64,000 nucleotides of DNA from Dendrolimus kikuchii. Lineage: Eukaryota > Arthropoda > Insecta > Lepidoptera > Lasiocampidae. The notes below the pieces were generated by a model. It ran no database searches. It saw only the letters and a list, made by a program, of their open reading frames with translations, and was not told the DNA's origin. Position numbers and translations under genes: made by a program. Positions 19,504-30,814 of this stretch are shown piece by piece. The stretch is taken from the NCBI GenBank assembly GCA_019925095.2, contig CM034401.1, positions 18,322,338 to 18,386,337 on the forward strand. The letters run 5' to 3'. Every line of letters starts with the position of its first letter. The first letter of the stretch is position 1.

Positions 19504-19603
19504 TCTTGATGGATTATAATTATTATGTACTCGTAGAATACATTATGCCAGACTCTGTGGTTGAGTGGGCTAAGCCTTTGACGGCATACCTCGATACAAC
19601 TTT

Positions 19604-19924
19604 TTATCCGTGCAGGAACGGAGAAAGAATACAATTTCCTGCGGCCGGGCGGCCTGTCGTAAGAGGCGACAAAACAACTCACAGCCAGGTGGTAGGGCAT
19701 TTGCCCGACTGAATGGCTACCACCCCTGGTCTAGAGTATGTCGCCATAACAACCTTGAGTTGTGTTCCGGCATTAGTGACCAGGTTCCAATCTCCCTTAA
19801 GAGAGCAGCAGCGCATTTGTAGCACCTTTGGTGTTGCAAATGTCTATAGGCGATAGTAACCGCTTCTCATCAAGTGAGCTGTCTGCCTGTCTGTTGAACT
19901 TATGCAATAAAAAAAATAAAAAAA
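19604..19924 (+). repeat. 305-bp repeat, full-length copy
   Basis: Full R305 from TATCCGTGCAGG to ATGCAATAAAAAAAATAAA. The two open frames of about 68-70 codons inside are the repeat's own and are shared by other copies. Confidence 0.88.
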
Positions 19925-21436
19925 ACTTAGAGGTTCCGGATTCGTTTCCTGGTATGGTAAATTTCCGAAAACGAATTTCCCCGTTAATTACTATGGTCTG
20001 CGTGAGTGGGATCGGCCCCAGACTAGTCCGTTATATATTACTTATAACACAACCGTATCTTGTTTCGTGATATGCAATATGTGTGTTTGTTTGCCGACTT
20101 ATTTATTTCATATCACTAAGTTAAGTTTTCTTTTATTGTATTGGGTTATAATGTATTAGTTCAACAAATTACGTTTAAATATTTTTTTAACATATCGGCA
20201 TACAGACGTACATGTTTTAATTTTCAAGTTTAGAGGGTTACTAATACGCTTGGGTTATTGTTCATAGACCGTACGTTTCTCGGAGTCGGTCGCAAATAAC
20301 TTATATATGCGATACCTCCATCTGAGGCCTGTACAGCGAATAATCGCATAATCATCACCCTCTATGTTTACCTACCTTCATTATTACATTCAAAATCAAT
20401 CCGCCACGCGGTACTACGCTGTCAATGTTCATCAATAGTCTGAAACCACTTTCATGTACCCCCTCCTGGTCTTAATTACGAGCCGTCAATAACACGAGGG
20501 CGACACAACGTAACCAAAATTCGTAAACCGCGACGTATAAACGCGTGACTAAATCAAAACAGTGCGACCTCGGTAATTGAACCGTCAGAGGTGTTGACAC
20601 CTCGTCACCCGTGTACCAACTAAACTTGACCGTTTAAAACTTTGGCGGGTAGTTGACAAAGGTAGACAGTTTTGCCATATTATTGTTTACAAAGCTTTGT
20701 ATTGAAACAAGTTCTTTATCGCACGTTACTCGACGGACGGCAGCTAGATGAAAAAAGTGTTAAACCGAAATGTAAAATGCTGACCGCTGTGTATTATTAT
20801 ATATATAATTTCGAATTTTAATGCAATGATATAATATGTGAGATAAAATAATATCCATTAGTGTAATATACGCTGTTTTGAAAATAGAAAGTCTTGTAAC
20901 TGCCGTTGTATTTCGGCCGCGTTCTGTCGCTGTCGCTGCTTACGTGCACATATTGTTCTATAATTTACAGTTTTAATCAACTTCCAAAAAGAGGAGGTTC
21001 TCAATTCGGCTGTTGTGTTAAACTAAGGTTAGTATGTGGTAGAGCCATGCTGGAATAATTATCTTGATTCAAGCTTTCAGGGTCGGCTCGGTCGGTGTTA
21101 TACCACGATCTTACAGAATATTTGTTTGTTTATTAAATTCATTAAGCAAACATACCATAATTAATATTCTCAAATATAAAACACAAAATCAATACGTATA
21201 CCAATCAAGTTTCCGCTAAAAAAGTCTGGAACAATTAATTACAAAAAAAATTACAATTATAATAAAGTTATATAAAATGTCAATTTAAATGAGGTAAATA
21301 TCGGGGTGGAATGGTCAGCCTTTAATTAATCATGTTTTGTATTGTGACAGAGATTCGATGGCCCAGTTCGGCTATGCCACCCCTACTATCTAAAGAGGGA
21401 TGAAAGAAATGTAGAATAGAGGGCCCCTATACCGAC
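19925..21436. other. Unique DNA, no gene recognised
   Basis: A moderately GC-richer stretch at about 20280-20680 has no repeat character and no coding signature; it could be conserved non-coding host DNA but I cannot test that. The remainder is AT-rich. Confidence 0.45.
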
Positions 21437-21558
21437 CCTTAAGGGAGCAGCAGCGCAATGATACCGCCTTTGGTGTTGCAAATGTCCATAGGCGATGGTA
21501 ACCGCTTTCCATTAAGTGGGCCTTCTGCCTGTCTGCTGAACTCCTGCAATAATAAAAA
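21437..21558 (+). repeat. 305-bp repeat, 5'-truncated copy
   Basis: Tail portion of R305 from CCCTTAAGGGAGCAGCAGC to CTGCAATAATAAAAAAAA. Confidence 0.8.
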
Positions 21559-21611
21559 AAAGTACTCTTTATCCTATACTACGGGCAAGCAACATGGTGG
21601 CTTCGTCATCG

Positions 21612-21697
21612 ATGTTGCAAACCCCTATAAGCAACCGTAACCACTTTCCATGAGCTGGGCCGTCTACCTGTTTGCCAACCTTGCAATAAAAAAAACA
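21612..21697 (+). repeat. 305-bp repeat, short tail fragment
   Basis: Diverged last 85 bp of R305 (GATGTTGCAAACCCC through GCCAACCTTGCAATAAAAAA), in tandem with the previous copy. Confidence 0.65.
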
Positions 21698-22514
21698 CTC
21701 CCTATTAAATGTTTTTAAGAAATGCCTATTTTGCGTCGAGTGTTGACACCGAAATATGAGAGAGATGGCGTCACTATATCTTCTACAGACATTGTAAGGA
21801 TGAGGCTAGGCTCTATTAAAATTTATAAATACTATTTTTTTTGTATCGAAGTAAGTACCTTTCAAAATAAACCAATTAAAATTAATCTATTTTATACTTT
21901 GTTATTTCCTTTGTCATCTTTGGAGTTTTATGAATAGCTTTTCTTTATCTATCTCTGTAACTTTAGTTTGCAAGACTATATAAGCTATTAACCCCCCAAA
22001 TAAAATAAAATAAAAGTAGTTACTACAGTTTGCTAACGGAAGTAGACACTCGAATTATTCACAAACTTCTTACATGCCAATGGCAATAGAAGCAAAGAAA
22101 AGAAAGAAAGAAAATATTGCTTATTTTTAGTTTTTTTATAATTCTTTATTTTTTGTAAATTGCTTAATGAATTAGATTAAAAGAGAATTCATTATACATA
22201 AAGAGGTTAACAAAAATCAAAGGTAAAAACAGGCCCTAACTAAGCAAATGCTGATTGATAACAACCAACACTGGCCTTGCGTTAGTATCTGCCTAGCAGT
22301 AACGCCACCTTTACAAAAAAAAAAGTAAAACACATTTCAATAAAGCTTGTAAAAGCGCTTACCTCTGAATTTTTTGTTTATTGATTTTTATTTTAATACA
22401 TATATTCTATGGAAAACTTGAAAAGAAAAAAATTACATGCCTTTGGCTAAGTTTGATAAAACTATGGCATATGACACTGACATTTGACGTCGACATCGGT
22501 ATCTGCGTACATAC
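21698..22514. other. AT-rich DNA, nothing recognised
   Basis: No shared repeat. The ORF at 21722-21937 has no recognisable domain. Confidence 0.45.
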
Positions 22515-22814
22515 ATACATAGATAGATATTGTCATATCTGTTTCCCGTTCGGGTAGGCAGAGATGATGAATCTCCACTTGCTACGATGCTGACAAACAC
22601 TTTTTGCTTCATCAGCTTTCATTAATCTCTTTATACATACGCGCTTATTTAAAGAGCTTTCTATCTTACCTTTTCTATAAATATCTTTAATTTGATCATG
22701 GTGAGTACGTCGCGGCCTATCGGCACTTACTTTAGCAGTCATATTGCGATCATATACTTGTTTTGTGATTCTGCTTTGCGTTCGTATTCGAACAAGATAA
22801 AAAACGAGAAGCAT
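22515..22814 (-). pseudogene. Diverged LINE ORF2 C-terminus
   Basis: The minus-strand frame from 22814 reads ITKQVYDRNMTAKV, HHDQIKDIYRKGKI, LNKRVCIKRLM, KADEAKSVC and SAYPNGKQI, aligning along its length with the L-RWFGH family ([53 protein letters not shown]). It ends in a (TATG)n-type tail (ACATACATACATAGATAG on the plus strand). It is a separate, clearly diverged family. Confidence 0.75.
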
Positions 22815-22849
22815 CAGTGTGAACCGCAGTTAAGCCAAACGAAAGTCGT

Positions 22850-23150
22850 GTAAGTGACACACTTACCCCAAAGCGTCGGCGTGGAAGCGTCGCGTCGCCG
22901 CCACCGTCGCCGCGAACCGTTGATTGCCTTCATTTTCTCGTGTCACGCGTTCAAGCCGAGGGCATCTATTCACCCCGGCACAATTTATTTCGCCTCATCA
23001 AAACGTCAACACGTTGACGTGTATTTTAGGGATTTTAATCGGCGTACCCCTAGTTCAGGTTAGCTCTGTCCTCGCTAGAATTAGCCGGAGGCTCGAGTCT
23101 CGAAATTTTAATGATGCAACACTCGTTGCGATGAAATCGAATTAAACACG
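22850..23150. promoter_or_regulatory. CpG-rich unique stretch, candidate regulatory DNA
   Basis: About 300 bp with many CpG dinucleotides (GCGTCGGCGTGGAAGCGTCG and following) in AT-rich surroundings, not shared with any repeat in the window. ORFs of 69 and 73 codons overlap it in different frames without recognisable motifs. A host promoter or first exon is possible but unproven. Confidence 0.25.
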
Positions 23151-23573
23151 AACAGTCACAAGAAACACGTGTGTGTTAATTCTTATTTACACATTTTTTT
23201 ATTCGCTTTTAAATAATTTTAGAAAATAAATAAAAATTTTGTTTTATTCATGTAAACGATTCACAATAACTAGGGCTTTTCATATGACTCCGCGTGCGCT
23301 AACTTTGGTTCCACGTTCCACAGAAACTTTTGTATTTACATAGACTGCATATCTAAAGTACCATTAATATGCCAAATTGCATGACAATCCATCCATATAC
23401 GAGACTGAAAAGAGAAAACTAACAACTTTACAAAAAAACTTACCATTTATACAGTTATATCACTTTCTGCAGATAACTAAAATATAATATTTGTTACTAA
23501 TACATACATAGTGTATTGTAGTAGTTACAGAATTATGTATTGTTGTTTATATATATATTAAATTATCATATAC
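23151..23573. other. AT-rich spacer, nothing recognised
   Basis: No repeat or coding signature seen. Confidence 0.4.
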
Positions 23574-23905
23574 TATCGGCCCCGGCAGACGTTTTCCTGC
23601 TCTGAAAAAATAAAAATCTAAGATCCGATCCTAGCACCACCTACCGGTTCTAATTGCGAATCTAAACCATCCGGGAATCCACTCAAACACACAAAAACAA
23701 TATCACCAAAATCTGTCCAGGTGATTAGGAGGATTCGAGAACCCGATCTCAGGGCCACTTACCGGTCCCAATGGGATAAAAAGTATCCTATGTCCGTTTC
23801 CTGGTTGTAATCTACCTCCCCACCAATTTTCAGACAAATCAGTACAGCCGTTCTTGAGTTATAAATAGTGTAACTAACACTACTTTCTTTTATATATATA
23901 GAGTC
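23574..23905 (-). mobile_element. Helitron-like element, family 1
   Basis: Minus-strand family 1 copy, starting CGGCCCCGGCAGACGTTTTC at the left and carrying ACCACCTACCGGTTCTAATT. The terminal CTAG is mutated to CTAT. A second block (GGCCACTTACCGGTCCCAAT) suggests a duplicated interior. The right end is TTTTATATATATAGAG. Confidence 0.55.
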
Positions 23906-23934
23906 CTTCTTATACTCCATTCAAAGCTGGTCTC

Positions 23935-24045
23935 AAAAAAATCGCCGTGGGCGATAAGACCGCCGATTGCACTTGTATATTAATGTTCTTAATTTTATGT
24001 AGCATTTTTGTACAATAAAATATATTCTATTCTATAATATTCTAA
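23935..24045 (+). mobile_element. LINE-type 3' end fragment
   Basis: AAATCGCCGTGGGCGATAAG, then GACCGCCGATTGCACTTGTA, and a TTTTGTACAATAAAATAT end. It is the plus-strand counterpart of the units at 13.3 and 25.6 kb. Confidence 0.55.
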
Positions 24046-24164
24046 ATACTGTGAAATTAAATTGTTGAGATTTTCCACGCAAATATACACTTACAATTTT
24101 TGTTTAAAATCGATCAATATCCTACAACTACTAATATATAGTCCTACTAATTTAAAATAAAATA

Positions 24165-24246
24165 AAATTATAATGCCGCATAAAATCAAATATAATAATA
24201 ATAATTATTATTATTATTATATTAGATTTATGTGGCATTATAATTT
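24165..24246. repeat. Perfect-type AT-rich hairpin (MITE-like)
   Basis: Two arms of about 40 bp face each other with almost no loop: AAATTATAATGCCGCATAAA and its complement, then TAA repeats meeting TTA repeats at the centre. Only one base substitution (CCGC/CCAC) and small indels separate the arms. Confidence 0.8.
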
Positions 24247-24727
24247 ATAAAAAAAAATAGAACTATAATAATATATAGTTATAATTTTTTTTGACAATAA
24301 ATTGCTTTCTACAAGATTATTAAAACGTAAGGAAAATGATACGACCCCTAGCTAGATCTGACATTTGGATTTTTTTCATGTAACCCGAGCTTTTTTGATC
24401 CCCCAGGTCTCGAAATAATGAGAGAGTCTCAAAATATTCCCTCGAGGTGTTTTTTCATCAAAATTGCGCGCACTAGTCCCTTGTTGTCCCTTTCTGGGGA
24501 TTTTCGGGGCGCCGGGGCTTTGAGACGCTCTGTAAGCGCCCTCTATGCAAATTGCGTGACCCGCTTTGTACGCGTAATTGTTTTCGTTTGCGAATCGACA
24601 CGTAGGTGTGTACTCGGGTTTATTTTTTTTCTTTTTTTAAAATGAATTGTTTCCATTTAACATTTAATATATTGCCACTGTTGCCAGTTTTTACAATTGA
24701 ATTTAGAATATTTTGTTTCTTATCTTT
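24247..24727. other. Spacer, nothing recognised
   Basis: Contains a somewhat GC-richer part at 24418-24600 with an open frame of 75 codons that has no recognisable domain. Confidence 0.4.
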
Positions 24728-25208
24728 AATATCATAAAGATTCTAGACGTGCCGTGTCTGCACATTGAAGCTATTAAAAAAAACTGGAATACACTATATA
24801 AACGTAGGAGAACCCGATGCATTAAAAAAAAATCGATGCGGTTTTCGCTCATCAACAAGTACTTCTTAGATATAAAATCTACGCTACTTTTTATACCGGG
24901 AATCTCGCAGGAACTTTTCTGGGAATGAGTTAAAATGGCCAGATTAAATAAATCGAATTACAATGTGATTTTTTCACTGATCGATAAATTTTATATAATA
25001 AGACGTGTGATATTTTTATCTCGGGAATCCCGCCGGAATTTTGCCGGGAACGGTTTTTAGTTGTTCGGGTGTATAAAAATTAGCTTATTCCGACACAGTT
25101 TCCACTAAAACGATAGCTTACATTTTTTTTAATGCTTCGGTACTTTGTGTCCTGAGATCCCGCGAGAATTTCAAGTCAAGCGTGGACGAAGTCGCGGTCA
25201 TATCCTAG
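24728..25208 (+). mobile_element. Helitron-like element, family 3
   Basis: A third short family of about 480-560 bp. Shared strings with 40.3-40.8 kb include GTGTCTGCACATTGAAGCTA, GGAATACACTATATAAACG and AAAAATTAGCTTATTCCGAC, and it ends ATCCTAG with CTAG at 25205-25208 followed by T. Non-coding. Confidence 0.55.
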
Positions 25209-25574
25209 TTGTAAATTTATTTAATAGAGCGGGAATCTGAGCGATCTTATACGGAGTACTATTATTTTTAAAAGCGTATAATTTAGTTGTAGTTGTTGTT
25301 TGCGTAGAAACTCGTAATTGTTTAGTGAAATTTGGCTGAGGATGCTTTGTGAGTACTGCATATTAGGCTTTAAAAATTATTCTAACACTTTATTTATTCA
25401 TGGATAATTAATCGACACTCGCTATAAACACAAAAAAAAAGAAATTAAGTGGAAAATAATATTTATATTTCCTTTCGCTACTAACAGTTACTCCTTTAAT
25501 AGAGAATATTGATTAATGGGTTGTTAAGAACTTTTTAAAGGATGAAATATTTTGTATACTATATTATAAAGAGA
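25209..25574. other. AT-rich spacer, nothing recognised
   Basis: No repeat or coding signature seen. Confidence 0.4.
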
Positions 25575-25700
25575 GAGATAACACTTTATTGCACAATAAA
25601 ATACACAATTACAAAAACAGACCATATTTACAATATTTTCTAGGAAACACAATAGGCGGCCTTATCGCTCAAAGCGATCTCTTCCAGGCAACCTAACTAA
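25575..25700 (-). mobile_element. LINE-type 3' end fragment
   Basis: On the minus strand: GTTGCCTGGAAGAGATCGC, CTTTGAGCGATAAGGCCGCC, then a stretch ending TGTGCAATAAAGTG. It matches 13250-13385. Confidence 0.6.
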
Positions 25701-26152
25701 ATAAATAAATGAATAAGGCGATGTAGGTGGTGCAGGAAAAAGTCAATAGTATACGAATACATACATATAGTCATATATAGTACAATAATATATTATAAAT
25801 ACTAATAATACTATAAAAGTACTATTGATAATAAAAATGTGAAGATACCTCCAAACCTTATTAAGTTTTCATAATTGTAAATACAAATGAGGGTAAGCCA
25901 ATTCCCAAGGAGTTTTGATCGTGGCGTACCGTCAATTATTCGACGGTCATTACATCTGACTAGACCGACCGAAATGAATAATTTATGTCTCAACTGGATA
26001 AAATATTATATTCGTTACAGTAAGATCTTACTAAATCATTATATTAATACGTGAAGCAAACACTTTGCAGGTGGTAGTTTTTTTTAAAACTACCCCTTTT
26101 TACAAAAATTGCGCAGACGGAGGAGTATGAAATTTCGCACACTTATAGTTCA
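25701..26152. other. AT-rich spacer, nothing recognised
   Basis: No shared repeat. The ORF at 25811-25993 on the minus strand is not recognisable. Confidence 0.4.
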
Positions 26153-26365
26153 CTAGCTGTGCCCGCGACGTCGTCCGCGTGGAATTTGCTTTCAAAACCC
26201 TCCGATTTTGAAACATTGTTCATTGGTGCTCCGCTACTATGGGTCTTAGCGTAATGATATATAGCCTATAGCCTCCCCCAATAAACGGGCTATCCAATAC
26301 TGAAAGAATTTTTCAAATCAGACCTGTAGTTCCTGAGATTAGCGCGTTCGATCAAACAATATATT
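26153..26365 (-). mobile_element. Short Helitron-like element, family 2
   Basis: Starts CTAGCTGTGCCCGCGACGTC (CTAG at 26153-26156) and carries TCCGCGTGGAATTTG and CCTGTAGTTCCTGAGATTAG. It is the best-preserved copy of this end in the window. Confidence 0.65.
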
Positions 26366-27028
26366 AGTATATTTGGCTACAACACTAATACTTACATTTA
26401 AAATATCGCGATATCTTTTGAATGAAACGTTCGAATTGAATAATTCAAAAAGTTCTAGAAAGGTATTGAATTCGTCTTGAATATGGAGTAAATTATTTTG
26501 ATAAGGAGTAATACCAAGGTACAAAATAAAGAGTTTTTGAAGCGACGGCATTTTAATTATTTAAAAAAAGAAAAGAAAGCACTTATTGTGAGATAACAAT
26601 AGTTAGACATATGGTTACGGATATTTTTTGTGTTGTGTGTTAGACAATTATATGTTCTGCAAAGTGGTAGTACATTGTTTTGTTCTATAATCAATAGTTT
26701 TCGCAGCGTACGCCGTGTAAGGATTTTTTCGGGTCATTTATTTACACCTTGGATTCCATTATTGGACTTTTAGTAAGACACACACTACACATGGACTTCC
26801 TCACAACACCAGCATGTAACAGATATACTCTACATTAGTATAAGTTCAGTATTAAAATTAGAATAAATTAATGTAATAAGTTATTCTTAAGGTACACCAC
26901 AACACAAACATACATTCAATAAATGTCACATACAATAACAGATAAGCGTGTACAATTTCTAAACTTTTTTCTAAATTAATTTGTAAAAAAGGGTACGGAA
27001 CTAAAATCCGTAGAGTTGTTATGTTTTT
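26366..27028. other. Spacer, nothing recognised
   Basis: Unique DNA; no gene signature. The ORF at 26339-26551 on the minus strand overlaps the element end and has no known domain. Confidence 0.4.
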
Positions 27029-27343
27029 ATCCATGCAGGAATGGAGAAAGAATACAATTTCCTGCGGCCGCGCGGCCTGTCGTAAGAGGCGACAATATAA
27101 CCCACAGCCAGGTGGTCGGGTATTTGCCCGACTGGGTGGCTACCACTCTGTTCTAGAGTATGTCGCCATAACAACCTTGAGTTGTGTTCCGGCATTAGTG
27201 ACCAAGTTCCAGTCTACCTTAAGAGAGCAGCAGCGCATTTTTAGCACCTTTGGTGTTGTAAATGTCTATAGGCAATGGTAACCGCTTTCCATAAAGTGGA
27301 CCGCCTGCCTGTTTGCTGCACTCCGTAATAAAAAAAAAAAAAA
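27029..27343 (+). repeat. 305-bp repeat, full-length copy
   Basis: Full R305 from TATCCATGCAGG to a long A-rich tail at about 27328-27343. Confidence 0.88.
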
Positions 27344-27854
27344 TTAAATAAGATGCTTTCGGCGGCCAGCCTAAATCTTTAACACGACCGTAGATGAAGC
27401 CCCAGCATACGAGCATCTATCTATGTTTGTCTGTCTATATTACAGTCTCATAGGTTGTGCTTTTTCTAAATTCTCAACGAAAGGTGCTCATTATTACACA
27501 AGTATCCGATGAGGTGTTTTTATATCCATTTTTATATCCACACGTGCTATAAAAAGGATGTCGTTATAGCAAAGGATCTCGTTTGTCTGCTAAAGAAAAG
27601 TGCGAGAAGAGTATATATGAATAGAAAAGAGTGAAGTACGCCTTTCCCTTTTGACGACTGCGAGCTGTTATTTGCGTAGGGGTTGCACTGTACTGTATGT
27701 AGGAAGTCTCCGCCATTTTTATACGTTTTAAAAGTATTTAAGATGAATGTACACTAGTAAGAGAGTTGCACAATTCAATGTAATAATATCTAATTTTATT
27801 ATTGTTTATTTTACAGTTCGCCATAATGACGAGCAAAAAGAAACAAAAGTTATA
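27344..27854. other. Spacer, nothing recognised
   Basis: Unique DNA without gene signature. Confidence 0.4.
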
Positions 27855-27858
27855 ATAA

Positions 27859-28392
27859 TGTTACGAGTTGGCGGGACTCGAAATACAATTCCGTTAGAAT
27901 TATTAGAGTTTATTAGAACTATACAAACAGGTATAACATAGGTACAAATATAACCGAACGCAACAAATCCAAAGGTAATGCAGAAGGTCGTAATTCAATC
28001 AAACGCGCAAAGTCTGTCACTATTAGAATCCTGAATACACACACGTCACATCCGTATCGTAGTCTTAACTTAACTGCCCCCGTAACTTATCTCCATCAGG
28101 CCGTCGTTTAAACTTCACAAATGCAAATGTGCCCACCCTGCAATGTCATCACAGTTTCCTAGAATTAGCTTGTAATTGTAATCCGCACCACCTGGCTAAT
28201 GATGCAGCCTGCAAGTACAATAGAACAATATGCTGTTTTCCATAATAACTAGAAACGTATGCCAATAAATAAGTGAACAAAAGAGAACGCTCATAAAAGG
28301 GTTACAATTAGTTCAAATGCCGACAGTTAATAATATGTACTTTTACAGATCTGTATGTGGAATTTGACTTTGCCAGGGCCTAAGTCGTAACG
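27859..28392. mobile_element. Solo LTR, copy A
   Basis: A 534-bp unit begins TGTTACGAGTTGGCGGGACT and ends AAGTCGTAACG. It is flanked by the direct 4-bp repeat ATAA (27855-27858 and 28393-28396). Copy B at 29.3 kb has the same ends and body. TG...CA-type inverted termini (TGTTAC/GTAACA) and 4-bp duplications fit a Ty3/Gypsy LTR left after LTR-LTR recombination. The terminal A is mutated to G here. Orientation is unknown. Confidence 0.8.
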
Positions 28393-28396
28393 ATAA

Positions 28397-29302
28397 CTAA
28401 GGTTTAGTTAGAATGTTTTATTTATCAATATCGGGTCAGGCATCGAGTAGGAAATTCTTGTAGTAGCTTGTAGTTGTTGATTTCACTGAATAGTTTAGAT
28501 TTTCATATCTACAAACACACAATTCTTTATTAAAAACAAATAATTCAACCACAAATTTTATTATTTTTAACCAATATTCAACTTAAAAGCTAAACGTATT
28601 TATTATGTATGTATCTTCAAACTCTCCTAAATAAATAAGATAGAATATACTTAGTTCATACAAAAATATGACATAAAAACAAGAGTAGAATATTCAATAC
28701 GAATATTGATCCTATCGCCGCTGGTCATTATTTCTACGCAACCTTTGTTTGGTGTATAGGAACAAGAAGCTAGTATTTGGCAAAAGAGACTGCCAGATCA
28801 GGGTATATAAAGGAAACTTCTTTACAAAATTCGTTGTGGCTAGAATCGAATACGGCAGCTCTGTTTTTCAATAAATTAGACGTGCTAGCGCCTAGACTAC
28901 ACAGTTCTTAGTTTTTAAATTAATTTTAATATTAAAACCATGTGCGGTTTCCTTGACAGTGTGAATGCTCCTTTAGGTTTTTTCCTTTTATGTGACATGG
29001 AACGGAATCAGGGCCCGACCAGACAGTTCAGAGCTGGATGCTTTGTGAGATGCTTCTTGTGTATTTTACAGAATCATTATGAATATATGGTTTCATAATG
29101 ATTACACAAAGAAATGCAAATGTATAGATTTAGAGTTTCGTAGTTGTTTTGTCGAAAACGGGACCTTTATAATATTCATATTTGTATGCTCGTTTTTTCC
29201 GTCTGATTGAATGTCACAGTAATATTTACACATAATACACTTGTAACTTGGTTAGCTTGCAGATATGCAATTTATTAAAAAAAAGTACTATATATGTGCT
29301 TA
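28397..29302. other. Spacer between solo LTRs
   Basis: About 900 bp of AT-rich DNA without gag/pol, primer-binding site or polypurine tract. It is therefore host DNA between two independent insertions rather than the interior of one element. Confidence 0.6.
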
Positions 29303-29306
29303 ATAT

Positions 29307-29815
29307 TGTTACGAGTTTAACGGGACTCGAATTAAAATGCCGTTAGAAATATTATAGAGTTTATTAGAACTATACAAATACGTATAACGCAGGTACAAAT
29401 ATAACCGAACACAACAAATCTAAACGTAATGCAGAAGGTCGTAATTCAACAAAACGCGTAACGTCCGTCAATATTAAATTCCCGAATGTATACACGTCTC
29501 GCCTTAGTCGTGGTTCTCGCTCAACTGCCCCCTCTCTCCATCAGCCCGTCGTTTTATACCTCAAAAATACATTGTGCCCGTATCGTAGTCCACGCAATAC
29601 GCAACACCTGGCTAATGATTCAGCCGCAAGCGGCCGCAAACGAGTGCAATAGAACAATAGGCTGTTCTCTAGAAACGTATGCGAATAAATAAGTAAACAA
29701 AAGAAGACGATCATAAAAGGATTACATTTAGTTTATTACATTTAGTAATAAAAATTAAATGTGTTTTTACAGATTAGGAGTGGAATTTGTTTTTGTCGGA
29801 ACCCAAGTTGTAACA
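29307..29815. mobile_element. Solo LTR, copy B
   Basis: A 509-bp unit begins TGTTACGAGTTTAACGGGAC and ends AAGTTGTAACA, flanked by ATAT at 29303-29306 and 29816-29819. It shares long blocks with copy A (for example AGAACTATACAAA and GTACAAATATAACCGAAC). Confidence 0.85.
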
Positions 29816-30149
29816 ATATCAAGGGAACGAACCAATTCTCTCTCACATTTATTATTATTATTTTGGATAAATGTTAGTAATTAGCCTATTATTCTATTAC
29901 TTTTCTTAAAAATGTCTGAGAAACAAGAGCATTGCCCTCACCTAAAGTTTATCCTAATTTATTACTACAAAGACTCTATGTTAATTAAAGGAATCCAAAG
30001 GAAAATCGCCAAACTTTAAGCATAACTATAAATCGTCGGATAATTGGAATTTGTTTGATGTTTAAGTTGTATGTGGATGTTTAAAGTAGTAATAGCTACG
30101 ATTATCTTGATTAGTTTACTTTGTATTAATTACATTGGCTCACGAAAAA
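29816..30149. other. AT-rich spacer, nothing recognised
   Basis: No repeat or coding signature seen. Confidence 0.4.
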
Positions 30150-30622
30150 TAAAAATCGAAATGTCTGCTGGGACACATGGTAGAAGTGAACTTTCAATGG
30201 ACAAGTGGAAAAACGAATGGCAACGGATAAGTGGCAAAACGAATCGCAACAAAATTTTAAGTTAAGTTTTACGAGCAGATTGTTAAGGTACTTGTCCAAT
30301 TTGAAAACCTGCCCGTAAAACTTCAACTTATGTGTCCCAGCACACATTTCGATTTTTCGCAGGTCAGTAAACCTGCGAAAAATTATGATTTGGTTAGGTT
30401 AGGTACATTTTAATGAATGCATTTTTTATTTCAACATATTTTATGTTATCAAACAAAAAAACTGAATTCGATCCGGAACCAAAAAACTCATCCATAGTCT
30501 ACTCTAAAATTATGCCGCCTCTCACCACGTCTAGTCTAAATTTATGCCGCTCTTCCACGCGGCCGTAACGCTTTTTCGTGATAGAAAAATCTTAAGACCC
30601 CCCCGTCTATATAGAAGTTTCA
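30150..30622. repeat. Two-copy repeat with inverted duplication of one end
   Basis: The block 30305-30622 is repeated in the same orientation at 60170-60475 (shared CCTGCCCGTAAAACTTCAA, GATCCGGAACCAAAAAAC, ATGCCGCCTCTCACCACG). At this site the left end is also present inverted: 30150-30190 is complementary to 30321-30357 (AAAAATCGAAATGTCTGCTG). A small hairpin GCAGGT/AACCTGC follows at 30359-30379. Short ORFs here are not credible. Confidence 0.75.
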
Positions 30623-30626
30623 CTTC

Positions 30627-30814
30627 AAAAAGTGGTCTGTACTTTTGACCATACCCATCTATTCTAATGTATTTCGATACGGTGATTTCTAATCTGGGTT
30701 CATGCACCCTCAAAATTGATTTTGAAGGTGTATGAACTAAACCCAGATTCGAAATCAGCGTATTGAAAATACATTAGAATAGATGGGTCTGATCAAAAGT
30801 ACAAACCAGTTTTT
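30627..30814. repeat. Foldback element with arms of about 90 bp
   Basis: The arms 30627-30716 and 30719-30814 are complementary over essentially their full length (about 85-90 per cent by eye), meeting almost without a loop. Landmarks are CCATCTATTCTAATGTATTT on the left and its complement on the right. No coding. Confidence 0.85.

Noticed and set aside
27855..29819. The two 510-534-bp repeats as LTRs of one small element
   Set aside because: Each has its own 4-bp target duplication and the sequence between lacks a primer-binding site or polypurine tract.
30388..30402. Telomeric (TTAGG)n repeat at GGTTAGGTTAGG
   Set aside because: Only two units and part of the two-copy repeat; it also appears at 60.24 kb in the same context.
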